Of a stretch of DNA of 64,000 nucleotides, positions 1-12,263 are shown piece by piece. Below the pieces are notes generated by a model. It was not told the DNA's origin and did no database searches. It was given only the letters and a program-made list of their open reading frames with translations. Each line of letters starts with the position of its first letter. The stretch's first letter is position 1. Both the position numbers and the translations under genes were made by a program. The stretch covers positions 23,169,401-23,233,400 of the forward strand of contig CM049317.1 in the NCBI GenBank assembly GCA_026874595.1, given 5' to 3'. This stretch comes from Sipunculus nudus (Eukaryota > Annelida > Sipuncula > Golfingiida > Sipunculidae).

Positions 1-482
1 GCATCCGGTTGTATCTGACTGGGGTCTTCTGGGATAGGTACGTTGTCATACACACCACAGACGTAGACATCACCATCTGGTCTCGGGTACACTTCCGAGT
101 GTTTTTCATTATCCTTGGTTTTGACGTTTAGATATAAGGCGTCGGCGCTGAGTGGTTGCGATGGTTTCAGAACGAGGCTATGACCTCGCTGACCTCCTTT
201 CATTAACGGCTGCCATTCCGCGGTTTTCCCTTGCCAAGCTGATGTGTCCGTCTGCTCGAGCACTTTGATCGGAAGTCCCAATGGCGCTGTTATTTTATCA
301 GACCATACACCCATAGCTACAACTACTAAATCAGCTTCCATGACCTTTCCATTGACCTTGACCCCTTGTACCTTATCCTTTGAACCATTCAGTTGAATCT
401 CCTCCACTTCACCAATAACTAGCTGGGCTCCGTTCTTCATTGCGGCTTTCATTAATGCTTCTGTTAGCTTCTTTGAATGGAC
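1..482 (-). CDS. Exon C of TDA3-like oxidoreductase, cut by the window edge
   Basis: Begins after an acceptor reading ...TTATTTCCAG and stays open for 160 codons plus two bases to the window edge. Visible segments: VHSKKLTEALMKAA, LVVVAMGVWSDK, HSLVLKP, EVYPRPDGDVYVCG and PIPEDPSQI. These match the middle and later part of the DAO-fold family. The remaining C-terminus must lie to the left of base 1. Confidence 0.87.
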
Positions 483-586
483 CTGGAAATAATAAAGCCT
501 GTAAAAACCTCTGATATAGAGAAAAGAAATATAAACTACTAATTGCCCCTGGAGATGGTATACAACAGTTGAACTGAAAATTTTCT

Positions 587-647
<61 letters not shown>

Positions 648-3600
648 CTGTATTTGTTTTACATGGATTGTACAACTAGTTATAATCACTAATACAAAGC
701 ACTCTCCATGGCTCGGATGTTGGCGCTCGGTAGTCAGTAAGGGAGGGATATGACCGGGAGGACCGGAGGCCCGGAAGAAAACCACCGGCCTTGAACAGGC
801 CACCACAATCCACTCTCATAGCCAAGCCGGGAATAGAATCCGGGCCGCCAGCAGAGAGGGCCGAGCGTTTTACCTTTCAGCCATCCTGGTATATACATTA
901 AGCCGAAATATGCTTACCACTTCTTGTGCTAAACGTGTTAATCAAATACGCCTAAGCGGTAACTTTTCTGTCTGATCCTTGGGCCTGCACATTTTATTAT
1001 GGGGAGGCGCAGTGGGTTTGTCCACTGTAGTGATAGGTGGTTGGGATGTCTTACAGAATATCTAGAGTGTAACCTGAACATTGCTTTAAACAAAACGTAA
1101 ATGCTATTTAGTACGTCAGCCAGAGGGATCACTGGTACCAAACTGATGACAATTGCTATCATTTTTTTTTTTACGAAAGGTGTATGTATGCAGATAATGA
1201 AAATGCCTCATAGCAATGTGAAAATGGTAGCTTTCTGTTAAATATCAGCCTGTTTTGAAATGTACCTTCACCAAAATTGCGATTTTGCGACACATATTGT
1301 TAAATATATTATTTATTTTTATCATCTTATTTGTTGCCTATTTTCAAAATAAATTATGTGCCATGTGATACTTGACATTTACAGATTTCATGTGGTGTCT
1401 AATTTATGGATATAGCTTAAAGTTCCAAAGATATCAATACTTTTCCTCACTTTGTCTCTTAATTTGTATATTTTAGCGAATTTATATATTAAAAAAAAAC
1501 ATGACCTACCGATAAGTCCGACAAGACGTGTTTGGCTTTCTGTATCTATTAATGAAGTCTGAAGTCTTTTAGTTGGTAAAGCACGTCTAATATCCAACTA
1601 GTAATTGCGGATTTGGGCGTGGTTGAAAAAAGGCGTGATTCCGCTTTAAATCAGCCTAAACACGGCCCATTGACATTTACGCCTGAACGATGTCTTCTGA
1701 GTGCTTTAGTTTCGTATCTTCAGGGCCCTAATCAAATCCTTATTGGTTAATCCTACCAATTATTCTACGTGGCTGCTATTGGGGCTGTCAATTTCAATAT
1801 AGACCAAAACCCGGATTTCGCAAATCGAGTTTCACGCATTACACGTAAGTTGGCCGAAAGTTGTTTAAATGTATGTATTATTCACGTCTCTGACTGATAA
1901 AGATTTTAAGATGTATATTTTTATTTGCAAGTTTGTTGTATTGGTACCTATGTCACATATGATGTTGTACAAACTAGGCTGCCGTATCTGCACGTTTGAC
2001 AAAATTAGCTTGCAGGCACGAAATATACAAGCCCTAATTTCATTCTGAAAGGGCTATTCTTGTTTACCATATTTCCGTCTATTTCCGTTTCTTATCTGAA
2101 TTTTAAGTCTTGGAGATAAGCAGTAAAACAGACTTTTCTATTGTTAAACTTCTTCACATAGATATATCTTTTCCCTACCAAAATACAATTATTCAAAATA
2201 TAATATTCGACTCTGTACTTGTAATGAAGAGTTCAACTGAAATTCTTTTGTTTTAAATCTTTAAAATGCAATTTTTCTTCTAAACTATCAAAGCAACTTT
2301 TTTCTGTCAGAAAGCGATTGCATATGTATATGATTATGAACTAATGTCATATTATGATAATTATAATAATGATTATAAATTATAATTTATATTATTTTCC
2401 TCATTATAGGACTACATGTTTATATCGATCACAGTTAGAGATGTATATATATTCTGTCAGTATCAGCTACCTGGGCAGTGTTAGTCTTGTCTCCGATGAG
2501 GCTGTGGTTTACAATTGGCTGATCCACCCAATCAGGTACGCCCTCCGTCTTCTTCCCGGCTCCTAATTGGTGGAACAATTTGTCAGTCATTGATATTATC
2601 AATGAAAAATTTATATGAACGGGGCAAAGGTAAGTTTTATCATTTGGTTATTTTGTTTGTATTATCTATCTATAAATCTATATTTTAAGGAATGCAAGTC
2701 TCCGCCATATGGGGGTCCTTATTGTGGATGTTCCCTATCCCGTGTTTGTTTTCACTTATTTGCCCAGATTCCCAGGTAAAGTCATGCCTTCGACTGTACA
2801 CTTGTGAATATTTTTTTATAACGTTCCCGAGCGCCATGCAGATCCAAGGCTACACACACAAACATACACACACACGGACGGGGTTGAAAGCATAACCTCC
2901 AGGTTGACACAATAACTGTACAATGTTTGAAAATGTTCTTTGTCTTATTAATCTGCGGTTAAGTAATCTACAAAATCAACCATAACCTCTGACATTTTGC
3001 GATTAATTAATTAATTAATTAATGTTTAATGTAATTCCTTTACAGCCCAAGTATATGAAATCATTTCTATGCGCTTTATGTGTGGTGCTGAGCTACTGTC
3101 CGCGAGCAAAGAGCAGTATTTAAAGATGACTTTTAAAAGTTTCTAATGACAAAGCTTGCCTCAGGTTACAGGGTATGTTGTTCCAAAAATCTTGGTGCAG
3201 CTGTACTTAAAGCCCTAGCTCTCTCCCACGACTTAATTTATGCGTGGGATATGAAGCTACAGGACTTGACCAGAGGAGCGCAGATTTCTGATCGGAATGT
3301 GTAACTGCAGAAATGGAACCAGATACTTGGGTGGAGACAGATTGTGATTGTTATACACCAAGATTAAGATCTGATATAAAAGCCGTTCATTTACAGGAAG
3401 CCAGTGGAGACTGTTGAGCTCTGGTGATATATGTTCATGCTTTCTTAGCCCTGAAGTCAGACTTGCAGCGGAACTTTAAGCAAGCTGTAGGCGAGCAATG
3501 GTGGTGGAAGGTAGTTCAACTAACAAGCCATTATTGTAATCTAGTCTAGAAATAACCATTGCATGGACAAATGTGGCGTAGGTTTCTTCATCAAGATGGC

Positions 3601-4497
3601 GTTTCTGTCTGATGTTATAGTACATGGCCTTGCATACATGGCGCACTTGCAGAGTCATGACTGTTCACTAAAACTTAATTATTATCTATCAATGTAAAAG
3701 TAGAATGAATGAGAGACTTAAGGCCTAATATGAGAAGAAAACTTCATGACAAAGGCACACATTTATATTTTACAACCGACTGGTTTCCTCTGGGTCTTGT
3801 GACCGAGGGACATGGCGTTACGACGGGGGTGCTAACCTCACTTTTGATAGTTACACTGGTCAGAACATTTATGTCACTGAACAACCAATCGGTATTTTTT
3901 CAATGTAGTTCCTTGTTCAAAGAATTTACGTGTTGTGAAAAATGAAGACATGATCTTAAACTGATTTAACTGTATTTCTAAAAGAGTTGGCAAAGAATAT
4001 TTTTGGTTGGTTCTAGTTATTTTTTCATTGCAGCTCACTTTTTGAAAATAGTCTGTCTACTTCTAAACTTAAAGTTAAGATTTCAGTGGGTATCCTACGG
4101 TCAAACAGTCTAAAAACTAGGCCAGGACTTTACAGACATTTAACCACACTAGACATATCTAACTAAATCTAGTGAATGACACCGAGAGTTCGGGTGTGTG
4201 TTATTTTACCTTCTTCATACTGAATAGCATGGGTGTCCATGGGTCGGAAGTCACACTCAGGAAAAGTCTTCGCCAGTTCTTCCAGCAGTTTATACCCAGC
4301 ACGGGCTATAGCTGCGACTGGAGTCCCGTCAAGCCAATCTCTAACCAAGAAGCCTGCAGCCTTACCAGAAGCTGCACAAGCCACACCGCATCTCTCCACC
4401 ACTGTAGGCTTCACCCCTCTCAAGGTCAGGTGGTACGCCAACGAACATCCCACAATCCCACCGCCACATATTATGACCTTCATGGTGACCGTCTCCC
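1..4497 (-). CDS. FAD-dependent oxidoreductase, TDA3-like (partial gene, 3 exons)
   Basis: Spliced gene with exons 4210-4497, 2471-2562 and 1-482, about 282 codons visible; the C-terminal part lies beyond base 1. The N-terminus (first ATG at 4483) opens with a Rossmann dinucleotide-binding motif, MKVIICGGGIVGCSLAYHL, and the second strand ends in VVER, whose acidic residue normally contacts the FAD ribose. Exon 2 supplies PDWVDQ...TNTAQ and exon 3 begins VHSKKL, a segment I recognise from the DAO-fold oxidoreductase family that includes yeast TDA3. Exon 3 also carries EVYPRPDGDVYVCGVYD, typical of this family's substrate domain. Phases agree at both junctions (1/2 and 0/0). The physiological substrate is not known to me. 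The acceptor just before 4497 suggests an upstream 5'-UTR exon that I could not place. Confidence 0.86.
595..645. repeat. (TA)n microsatellite
   Basis: About 50 bp of uninterrupted TA dinucleotides, abutting the 3' end of the SINE at 646-890, so it probably grew from the SINE tail. Confidence 0.95.
646..890 (-). mobile_element. tRNA-derived SINE
   Basis: Read on the minus strand, the head has an A-box-like GGATGGCTGAAAGGT and, about 35 bp later, a B-box-like GGATTCTATTCCC. A tRNA-unrelated GC-rich body follows and the element ends in the TA microsatellite. The box order and spacing are those of tRNA-derived SINEs with an internal Pol III promoter. The exact 5' end and target duplications were not resolved. 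Confidence 0.65.
2471..2562 (-). CDS. Exon B of TDA3-like oxidoreductase (92 nt)
   Basis: A short exon found by looking for the missing link between the flanking exons. The acceptor is ...CCAATTAG and the donor is CAG|GTAGCT. It supplies two bases to complete a glycine codon with exon A, then 30 codons including VPDWVDQPIV and GDKTNTAQ, and ends in phase 0. The exon C sequence VHSKKL continues the family motif TTAQVHPKKLT in register. Confidence 0.85.
2563..4209 (-). other. Intron of the oxidoreductase gene
   Basis: Noncoding between exons A and B. Contains a degenerate LINE fragment (about 3115-3660), a small (TTAA)n run near 3001 and a CA-rich tract near 2853. Nothing else coding is visible. 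Confidence 0.7.
3115..3660 (-). pseudogene. Non-LTR retrotransposon reverse-transcriptase fragment (LINE 3' part)
   Basis: On the minus strand the peptide contains TYATFVHAMVISRLDYNNGLL, matching the conserved VHAFVTSRLDYCNSLL block near the end of reverse transcriptases of CR1/L2/RTE-like LINEs. Downstream, in shifting frames, come LHWLPV, LRSS and WERARALSTAAPRFLE, the usual C-terminal landmarks. Several stops and frameshifts show it is an inactive, 5'-truncated relic. The exact LINE clade cannot be told from this piece. Confidence 0.75.
4210..4497 (-). CDS. Exon A of TDA3-like oxidoreductase (start codon and FAD-binding motif)
   Basis: The exon follows an acceptor reading ...TTTTAACAG and ends in GAAGAAG before a GTAAAA donor. 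ATG at 4483-4481 begins MKVIICGGGIVG. The coding part is 274 nt, ending in phase 1. The frame stays open upstream of 4497, but across the acceptor. The residues CAASGKAAGFL fit the second FAD contact seen in DAO-fold proteins. Confidence 0.87.
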
Positions 4498-4960
4498 CTG
4501 TTAAAACCACGAAAAAAATTTTTAATGCGTACACATGCATACAGGGAAAAAAATTGGCTAAATAATTATTAGGGAAGTCCCATTGTGCTGAAGAACACAA
4601 GATTACGACTCTGCTGGTTAGGGTCTGAGGAGTTCAAAATCTGCCACCCACAATGCACCGGGGCTTCTACACACACAGATGGCGTACGTTTAAATGTAGT
4701 GAAGAGAGTAATGTGGTCCGTTCAAGTATGTTGGGTAAGAATTGTTTCAAAGAAAAGTACATAAGCATGGGTGTTTGTGGTAAGGACCACGGAATAAGTA
4801 ATATTTTCGTAAGCATGTAGGCCCAGAGGCAAACGGATGTGAAATGTAAACTGAAGATGTTTCCTTGAAATGTATCAAATTGTTTGTTTAAAGTTTGACA
4901 GTTGAGGCAAGTAGTTCCGGCCGTCCCCCAATGGCCAACAGGAAGAGGTACCTGTTTATA
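4498..4960. other. Upstream flank of the oxidoreductase gene
   Basis: No convincing exon, promoter motif or repeat was identified in this stretch. The true first exon of the oxidoreductase gene may lie here or farther right. Confidence 0.4.
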
Positions 4961-5520
4961 ACTAATTATAACAGACAGACAAACAGACAGGCAGACAGGG
5001 TGATTACTATAGGGCATCCACTTGTGATCATTAACACACCAGGTTTTTGGGAAACTATAGATGGAATCGCAGCTGAGAAACTGACATGATTGTTGTCATT
5101 TTATAGTAAAAAAATAGAAAAATAATCGTTAAAATAAGAAAAAAATGCAGGTGGGGACACAACTTTTCAGGAACTGACAAAACTAGTCATGGTCAATATT
5201 CAAGGCATGTTTCATGACAATCCTTGCATTAATTATCAAGATATTGGAGGTTTTGTATCAAATTTACATTATTCTGGGGGGGGGGGGTGTTATTTACAAG
5301 CCCTATTACTCGGAGGATATAGGTCGCAGTGACCTTATTTCATGTTTCCAAGAAGACTTTTTATTGACCTCCTTGGATATTCACTAGGAAGTTTCTAGGA
5401 CCAGCAGTTACGATTGGTGTCCTGCTAACGGACGCCCGGACGACCAGACGGACGGAGGACAAAGCGCCATTACTAGGCTTATACCTCAGTTGACTTAAAG
5501 TCAGCTGAGCTAAAAATGAG
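4960..5520 (-). mobile_element. Fragment of the AGCTCAGCTG repeat family (5' part)
   Basis: Read on the minus strand it begins TTTTTAGCTCAGCTGACTTT near 5515. It continues through a GTCCGTC-rich stretch, 'aaatcttcttggaaacatgaa', a G/C homopolymer and a GACAGACA run. This is the same order as the plus-strand copy at 18634-19140, so it is an inverted, diverged 5' fragment of that family. Confidence 0.75.
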
Positions 5521-5770
5521 AAAAAAATACAGCAGCCTTAGACAACTGTTGTTCAATGTATATTCCAAGAATCATGACAATTCATGCGTTAATATTTTAG
5601 ATACTCGAACATTTGTATGCACAAACAGGCCCTAAAACTTATTCCCGGGGAATATACGTCGCAGTTACCGAATTCAGGTGTCCAAGGAGATTTTCTAAGT
5701 ACCCTCCTGGAACATATGTTATAGAATAGAAGTTTCTGGGTACAACAGTAACGATATGTGCCGGTACATG
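5521..5770 (-). repeat. Further degenerate unit of the same repeat family
   Basis: Contains minus-strand counterparts of the tandem unit (ccttggacacctgaat, ttactgttgtaccc) seen in the copies at 15-23 kb, with more divergence. Confidence 0.5.
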
Positions 5771-6889
5771 TATATTTATATTCCGTGAGTGGCAAAAAGG
5801 CAGTACACGCATACCTATAACACTTTCACTCTCTACAATCGACCTCTGCCTTGGAATAGCCGTGACATCACGTGAATGTAACACTTTGAGGCCCTGGCGG
5901 GTCTACACTGTACACCAGTACCAGTTACAGGCCTAGTAAGAGATGTACGCATTACATATCTCAATGGTCACAGCAACACTACGTACACAATGCAGTTAAT
6001 GATCTTAATTGATGAAACATCGGAACTTACAGTGGTTAAAAATAGGTGTACTGCTTTGCGATCGAGTGAGTGATAGAGCATGAAAATTATATAGACATAA
6101 TTACGTATGCTGCAGCAACAAAAATAATCATTACCAAAAAAAAGATTGGTCTACGTACCGATGCTAATAGTAGGAATGTGTCAACCTGATCGAACAGACG
6201 CCTAGGATCTATATAGGACAAGCGCTGACTTCCCCGTCACATTATAGGCTAACGTTACAGATGGTTAGGCCTAACGTGATAAAAAATGCACAAGGTCAGC
6301 TCTGCGCATGCTCGTTGTTGTCATATGCAGGCTCTAATGTTTACAAGCGGTCGCCTTGGCCCAGATCAGGAACTCAATGTCTGACAACTATCCCTTATAC
6401 GAGCACATAGGGCATTAGGCCAGGGCTATTGTAATATTTTGGTTTATGCCAAAATAATAAGCCTATGCACATACTTGAAGACTGAATCTAATGAAGACTG
6501 GTCTATACAGGTTGTACCGGAGAAGAATAAGATATAATAGAAACTTCATGGTTTAAATAGGCCTGTTCCAATTTTGACGATGTAAACAAGAATACGACCC
6601 ATGGCCCCAAAACCGAGTTGTACAATACTGTATTGCCACAAAACTGATCCTGAAGAGCAAGTTTAAGGTCGCCAGTTTTGAAACCCCTCCGAGAAACTGG
6701 CTGAAACAATATGTGAACTAAAGTTATGGGAAAAACCCAAAAGGTTCAAATGTTATGGGGTTCACAAGCCTATTTTTCAGCAAATTTGACCAAGATCAAG
6801 GTCATGGTCACCCCTTGTCACGCTCATCTGAGTTAATGTTCGATTACAAGACAGTCGACAAATTTAGTGTTATTTTGCATTCTCAAAAA
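5771..6889. other. Intergenic, no gene seen
   Basis: No coding signal or repeat boundary was recognised. It could hold the promoter or first exon of the minus-strand oxidoreductase gene, but I see no decisive motif. Confidence 0.4.
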
Positions 6890-7635
6890 TAAAGGAAAAC
6901 CGCGTCAAATAAAAAAAAATGCAGGTGGCACCATCAATCCAAAGAAAGTGATAAAACTATGATCGTAATCCATAGGCGGCGAAAGCGGGGGCTACAATGT
7001 AATAAATAAACATACCGCGTTTCAGGACACTAGATGAAACCACAGTTGAGAAACTTATACCATCGATATAATTTGACATTCTCAATAAAAAAAGGAAAAT
7101 GGGTCATTAATAGAAAAATACAGGTTGCATCAACAGTTTTCTAGAACTGATTAAATTTGTAATGAAAAATAAAGAAACATTGTTTCAGGACACTAAATTA
7201 AAGTATATACTGCTGATAAACTGATCCGATTTGCTGGCATTTGCTAGTCTCAATATTAAAGAAAAAAATGCGTAAAATTAAAAAAAATATAGGTGGCGCC
7301 ACCAATCCTTAAAAGCTGATGATCTAAACAAAAACAATAAGTATACCAAGAATCATGGCAATCCATGCATTAATTTTTTTATTTTTGAGACACGGGAGCT
7401 TTATTGTGTACAAACTAAAAACTGCGAGAATATATGTCGCTGTGATCCAATTTCAGATTTCCTAGAAAACGTTTTAAGAAACTCCCTTGACTTCAGTATA
7501 GGAAGTTTCTGGGTCAAACGGTTACGATTTATGCCCCGGTAACGGCCAGACGGCCAGCAGGACGGCCGGACGGTAACACGGAAGGACAAACAACCAAGTG
7601 TGATCGCTCTAGCTCATCAGGACTAAGAGTGCATG
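6890..7635 (-). repeat. Degenerate tandem units of the AGCTCAGCTG family, reversed
   Basis: Three stretches carry minus-strand versions of the unit: aggtggca/aggtggcgcc boxes near 6921 and 7293, the 'gtttcaggacacta' block, and a GTCCGGCCGTC-rich end near 7545-7585 followed by a decayed 'tgatgagctagagcgatc' start. Strong divergence suggests an old copy. Confidence 0.6.
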
Positions 7636-8522
7636 ATCTTCTCGACGCCAGTAATTGTGAACTGGGTGACTGAAAGTAATCTTATATTTAATATTTCAGC
7701 ATAAGGAAAAACTGAGGTAGGAGGGATCGTAAACCGAAATATACATACATCTGGCCTTAAATTCATATATGAGGATAGCTCTCTCACACCATATGGAGAC
7801 AGGGCTGATAGGACATGTGCTTTATAATTAAAAAGATAATTGGATAATACCGCCACATGGCAGCGACAAGGGACCCGGGGTAATAAATGGCAAAATAATG
7901 TCACATTAATAAAACAACTGAAGTGAGGTGGTGTAGAGAATATCGTAAGGTAAGGAAATACGTGAACTTTTGTTTCATTTAAATCCAATGCATTACGTCA
8001 TTTCTAGGCCGACTCTGTATATAAAGTCTTGTATATCAGAAGGTAATTTATGGGTGCATACATGTAACTGTGTATGTCACAGTGTACTTTGAAATTCGTA
8101 GTTTTTATCAATTTGGACGCCACAAAATTGGTTCTAAAATGTCAATAATTCTTCCCTACATGAAGGCTATACTTACAGGGGTTAATGGATTATAATATAA
8201 AATAATATAATATAATAAAATATTATATATTATAATATAATATAAGCTTGTTTGTTTTAAATGAATTGTACAAATAGCTTGTACAAAATTGTTACTCGTT
8301 ACCAAACAGTTTTATGCCATTTCTTTATTTATTTAGTAAAACAGTATTTCAATCAATTACACCACCCACCCTCAGATGGATGTTTCTCACAGACTGAGGA
8401 TTAAAGCTATACAATTTTGTAAAATGAATATGCCAATTTGCAATCAAAAACCAGTTTTTTTTCAATATCATATATTATAGAGCAGTAACAGGCAATTTTA
8501 TTCAAGAACTATATGATAATTT
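7636..8522. other. Intergenic, AT-rich, no gene seen
   Basis: Contains an AT-only tract at about 8188-8245 made of TATAAT-like repeats. No gene or clear element was recognised. Confidence 0.4.
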
Positions 8523-9075
8523 GAAAAAAAAACAAGGGCACCGCAAATCGGAGCATCCCCTCGCACTGGCATAAGTTGAAAGGGTGTATTATACAGTGTG
8601 AAAATGAGGAGGGCAGCTCTGTGGCCTTGACCTTTGACTCTGTGACCTCAAGCTCAATAGGTTTGCTCATTTATGGGTTGGTGAGCCATATGAGCAGGAT
8701 GAAAGGTTTTGGTCAAATGGGTTGGCTTAAAATGGGTCCACAAGCTTTTTTAAGAAGTGTGTCCCGTAGCCTTGACCTTTGACCTAGTGACCGCAACATC
8801 AATAGGTTTCTTCATCCATGTGTGGTCGAACCATACGTAAAAGATGACAGGTTTAGGTGAACCGGTTTGGCTTAAAATCGATCCAAAAGCTCCATCAAAA
8901 AGGTGGGTCCTTTGGCCCTGACCTTTGACCCCGTGACGTCAAAATCGAAAGGTTTCTCTTTCAATGTGTTGATGAGCCACATGTGAAAGATTAAAGGTTT
9001 ACATTAAATAGTTTGGCTAAAAATCGATCCACAAGGCAATCCCGACGGATCCACGCACGAACAGGGGCGTAACTC
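8523..9075 (-). repeat. AGGTCA-rich tandem unit family, reversed (about 148-bp period)
   Basis: Three units each contain CCTTGACCTTTGACC (near 8622, 8770 and 8917) and GGCTTAAAAT. Reverse-complemented, they read GGTCAAAGGTCAAGG...ATTTTAAGCC, the same unit seen in plus orientation at 19140-19615, 24700-25690 and 45780-46620. Confidence 0.7.
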
Positions 9076-12000
9076 TATTCCCCCCCCCCCGCAACTTCTT
9101 TACGAGGGGATAATAAAATTCAAAAAGAAGAAGAAAATTAAGGTTATAATTATACAATCAAAGATACGCTAGGAGATATCTATGTGTATATTAAGATGAT
9201 GTTATTGTTTAACGCATAGTTATTGCTAAATGTGAGATAATATCACATTTACTGTGAAAAAAAAACAATGAAAATTTAGCTTTTAATTTTTAAATCTTCA
9301 GACCAACAACATAAACTTAATTCATACAAACCAGATCTAACAGAGGATGTTCTGAGGTTTTCAAACATGTAGGCCTATATATCATTGGGGCTGAAAGTAT
9401 ATTCCAAAGCTAAACTGAACCAAGGTAGTTTCGAAGACCTTAACCTAACAATGCAAAACTCATTGGCTCGTGATATAAAAGTTGCTACCTTTTCAATCAC
9501 GATTAGTGTTTTATATTGGTGCCTGTATATGCTTCGATTAAGAGGCCTCGATTAAGAGGTTTATTTATGTATATAAATCTGCTTGTATGTAATTACAGGG
9601 GCGGTCCAGGATTTAGGAAAAGGGGGGTCCAACCCAGGAGGACAAATGAAAACCCTAAAAAAAGGGTCCTCAGGTCTGAAAAAGGTGGGGGGGTCCAGGC
9701 GGCAAAATTTTGTCTGAAGCCCTTAAAAAACGTTGTTTCTGATGAAAAAGGGGGGGGGCGGACCCCCTGGACCCCCCCCCCCCCCCTGGATTCGCTTCTG
9801 AATTATATGTATAGAAGGTACTTGTCTTGTGGGATCTGACAATATGAAGCTCACGAATTAAGCTAATCTTACTTGGTCAGCCCGAGGGTAAGCGGGGATG
9901 TAATATTGTGACGCATGAAACACCGCCCGTTATCTCCTCTTAAATAGGATGCGCTCAGACCTGACATATATTCACCTCTTTAAGCATTTTGCATTTCTTT
10001 AAGCGGGATATCATCAGGATCCTGTGCAGGATTTATAAGCGAGTTCAAACTGAGAGAAATGTCGGCCCTCCCTGTGCACGGTTTACAAACTCCATGATAA
10101 CGTCAGCACTGTCCGCCAGAGAAAGGCGGTCTCATTCTAGGCACCGGTTCAGAAATTTCATAAAGACTCACCGAATATTGGTGAATGAAGGCACTCTTTT
10201 TCCGTTGTTTTGTATCACAATAATAATGGTATACATTAACATTTGCAATAATATCGTTTATCTCCTGCCATTCGTTCATTTCCGATAAATACAAAATTCC
10301 ACAGCACTGAGCCTACTATCCAGGTACAAGAAGGTACCATCTCCAATTCAACTGTTTTATTTTGTTGTAATGGTTCTGCGTGTGAGTAAACACAGTACAA
10401 TGGTGTCTGTTTATAAATCAGAATAAAAAACTGCTTGACCATAGGTCGGATGTTGCGCACGGATGACAACTCCCAGGAAATGAGAGGGAACGTGAAAGAT
10501 AAAAAAAAACAGATGAAAAACCATTTGGAAGCTTACAAAAGTTTTATTAGTAAAATGGCTACCAAATGGCATGCGCGCTATTTTTATGTTTAGCACCACT
10601 GGTTGCGCCCAATGCAAGCCTATATCCACTTGTGTACTCGATTAAACAAACGGCTTAGGGTCGAAATACTTAAAGATATCATAATATTTTACGGAAAAAA
10701 CACAGTATTTTATGTATAGTTAACATATTTGGTATATATCTGAATAGGTTCTTTAATGAATACTGTCAAGATATACATACTTTATTGATCCAGATTAAAA
10801 AATAAATGAATATTATGGATATATGTAATTAAGTAGTTTTTAATATAGCATGGCAGTGATTGACCCCCCTATCCCTTAACAAAATTTCAGGAAATGATTA
10901 ATTAATACCTTTTAGAGTAAATTTATTTGCTACCAGACAATACAACGCAACAACGGAGACAAAACGCCACCTAACGGAGGTATGATAAGTTCATATGACT
11001 ATTACAGAGTTTGAACAGGCTACATTTATACCCAGTTTAAATATACAGTGTTATCACTTGGTCAATTTCAAGATTTCAGATTGTAGATATAAGTCTTTAA
11101 TGCAATTTCTTATAATAGGGAAATACAGGGTTATGGCAGAAATGTTTAAATTCACACTAATGGAACAATAAAATACCATCAAAAACGATAAAAGTTTTAT
11201 TTTAGGTCAGTGCATGCTACAGAACAACAGTAGCCATAGGCTATTACTACCGACAACTATCATTTTAAAATAAATTAATTAGTAAAAAGAGTAAAGTGGT
11301 GAATAGTAAAAAAGGATATCACATCTACAAGAATTTGCCGATGAGATTAATATAAAAATCATATAGAAGGGTACAAAGGCTGATTTAGTAAAGATACTCT
11401 AGTATCAAACAGTCATTAAATGCCACTTTTGAAAGTTAAAATGAGGATTTTTCCCTGTAACAGAAGAGAGATTGTACCAACAACAGTTATAGAACGTTTA
11501 CCATATATGGTGATGTTAACTAATGATAAATGTATTTTTTTTTTTTTTGCCTTGTGTTATATCAACTGCTGTTAACTGTAATGTATATATATATTTTCAT
11601 ACGTGTAACGGCATTTATACAGCTTGGAATGATTCAATCTTTAAAAAAAGATATTATTTTTATTTTCAAAATTCAGATTGATTTTTAAGGTCCTTTTACC
11701 AAACGCATACCATAAGATAGAACATTTTCCTAGCTGTAAAATGATGTATAATTCAGGTATGTCATAAATGAGGATTGATTTACGTTTTCTAGGACAGGGT
11801 TAAGAGATACAGTTACCAACCGATCGAATTACCTTAAGTGTTAAATATAGCTCCGTGCTATTACATTTATCTCAGTGACCTTAAGGCTAAACAAATTTGC
11901 TTTATCTCATAGAATAGATAGAGGTTTGATAATTTATACCACAAGCCCATCTTAGTACTTACAGCTATTATAGCTAGGTTGGGTCTCAGGGGCGGAACCA

Positions 12001-12263
12001 GGATTCAGGAAAAGGAGAAATCCAACTGTCCCATCCCCTAAAGGAATTGTCCCTTCCTGGTTCTTTTAAACGGTGGACTAAACTGGCTGAAACTCACACC
12101 TAGACTCAAAAAAGATGAGGAGACGTGTGAAACATAAACAACAAAAGTACAATAAAATTAAACCTGTACAATTCCCTGGAGAAGCGTTCACATCGCCTGT
12201 TTACATGTCTTTCTGTAAAAAACAACTCACAAGTCCGTTAATGAGATTACGTTGGCCGCCAGC
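9076..12263. other. Intergenic, no gene seen
   Basis: Includes homopolymer C/G tracts near 9080 and 9770, and a CAGGGGCGG...CCTGGATTCG segment at about 9597-9801 that resembles a hAT-type MITE without a clear target duplication. A partial repeat starts at about 11988 (CAGGGGCGGAACCAGGATT). Many short ORFs occur but none has recognisable features. Confidence 0.4.
12256..12263. repeat. Left target-site duplication, CCGCCAGC
   Basis: Eight bases directly before the left terminal inverted repeat; they match the 8 bases after the right one (CCTCCAGC, 13135-13142) at 7 of 8 positions. Confidence 0.75.

Larger units (their letters stand above)
483..2470 (-). other. Intron of the oxidoreductase gene
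   Basis: Noncoding between exons B and C. It contains a TA microsatellite, a tRNA-derived SINE and AT-rich sequence. No other coding signal is visible. Confidence 0.75.

Noticed and set aside
9597-9801. CAGGGGCGG...CCTGGATTCGCTTCTG segment as a complete hAT-type MITE
   Set aside because: The ends are only partly complementary and the flanks show no convincing 8-bp duplication, so it is left as a probable degenerate copy.
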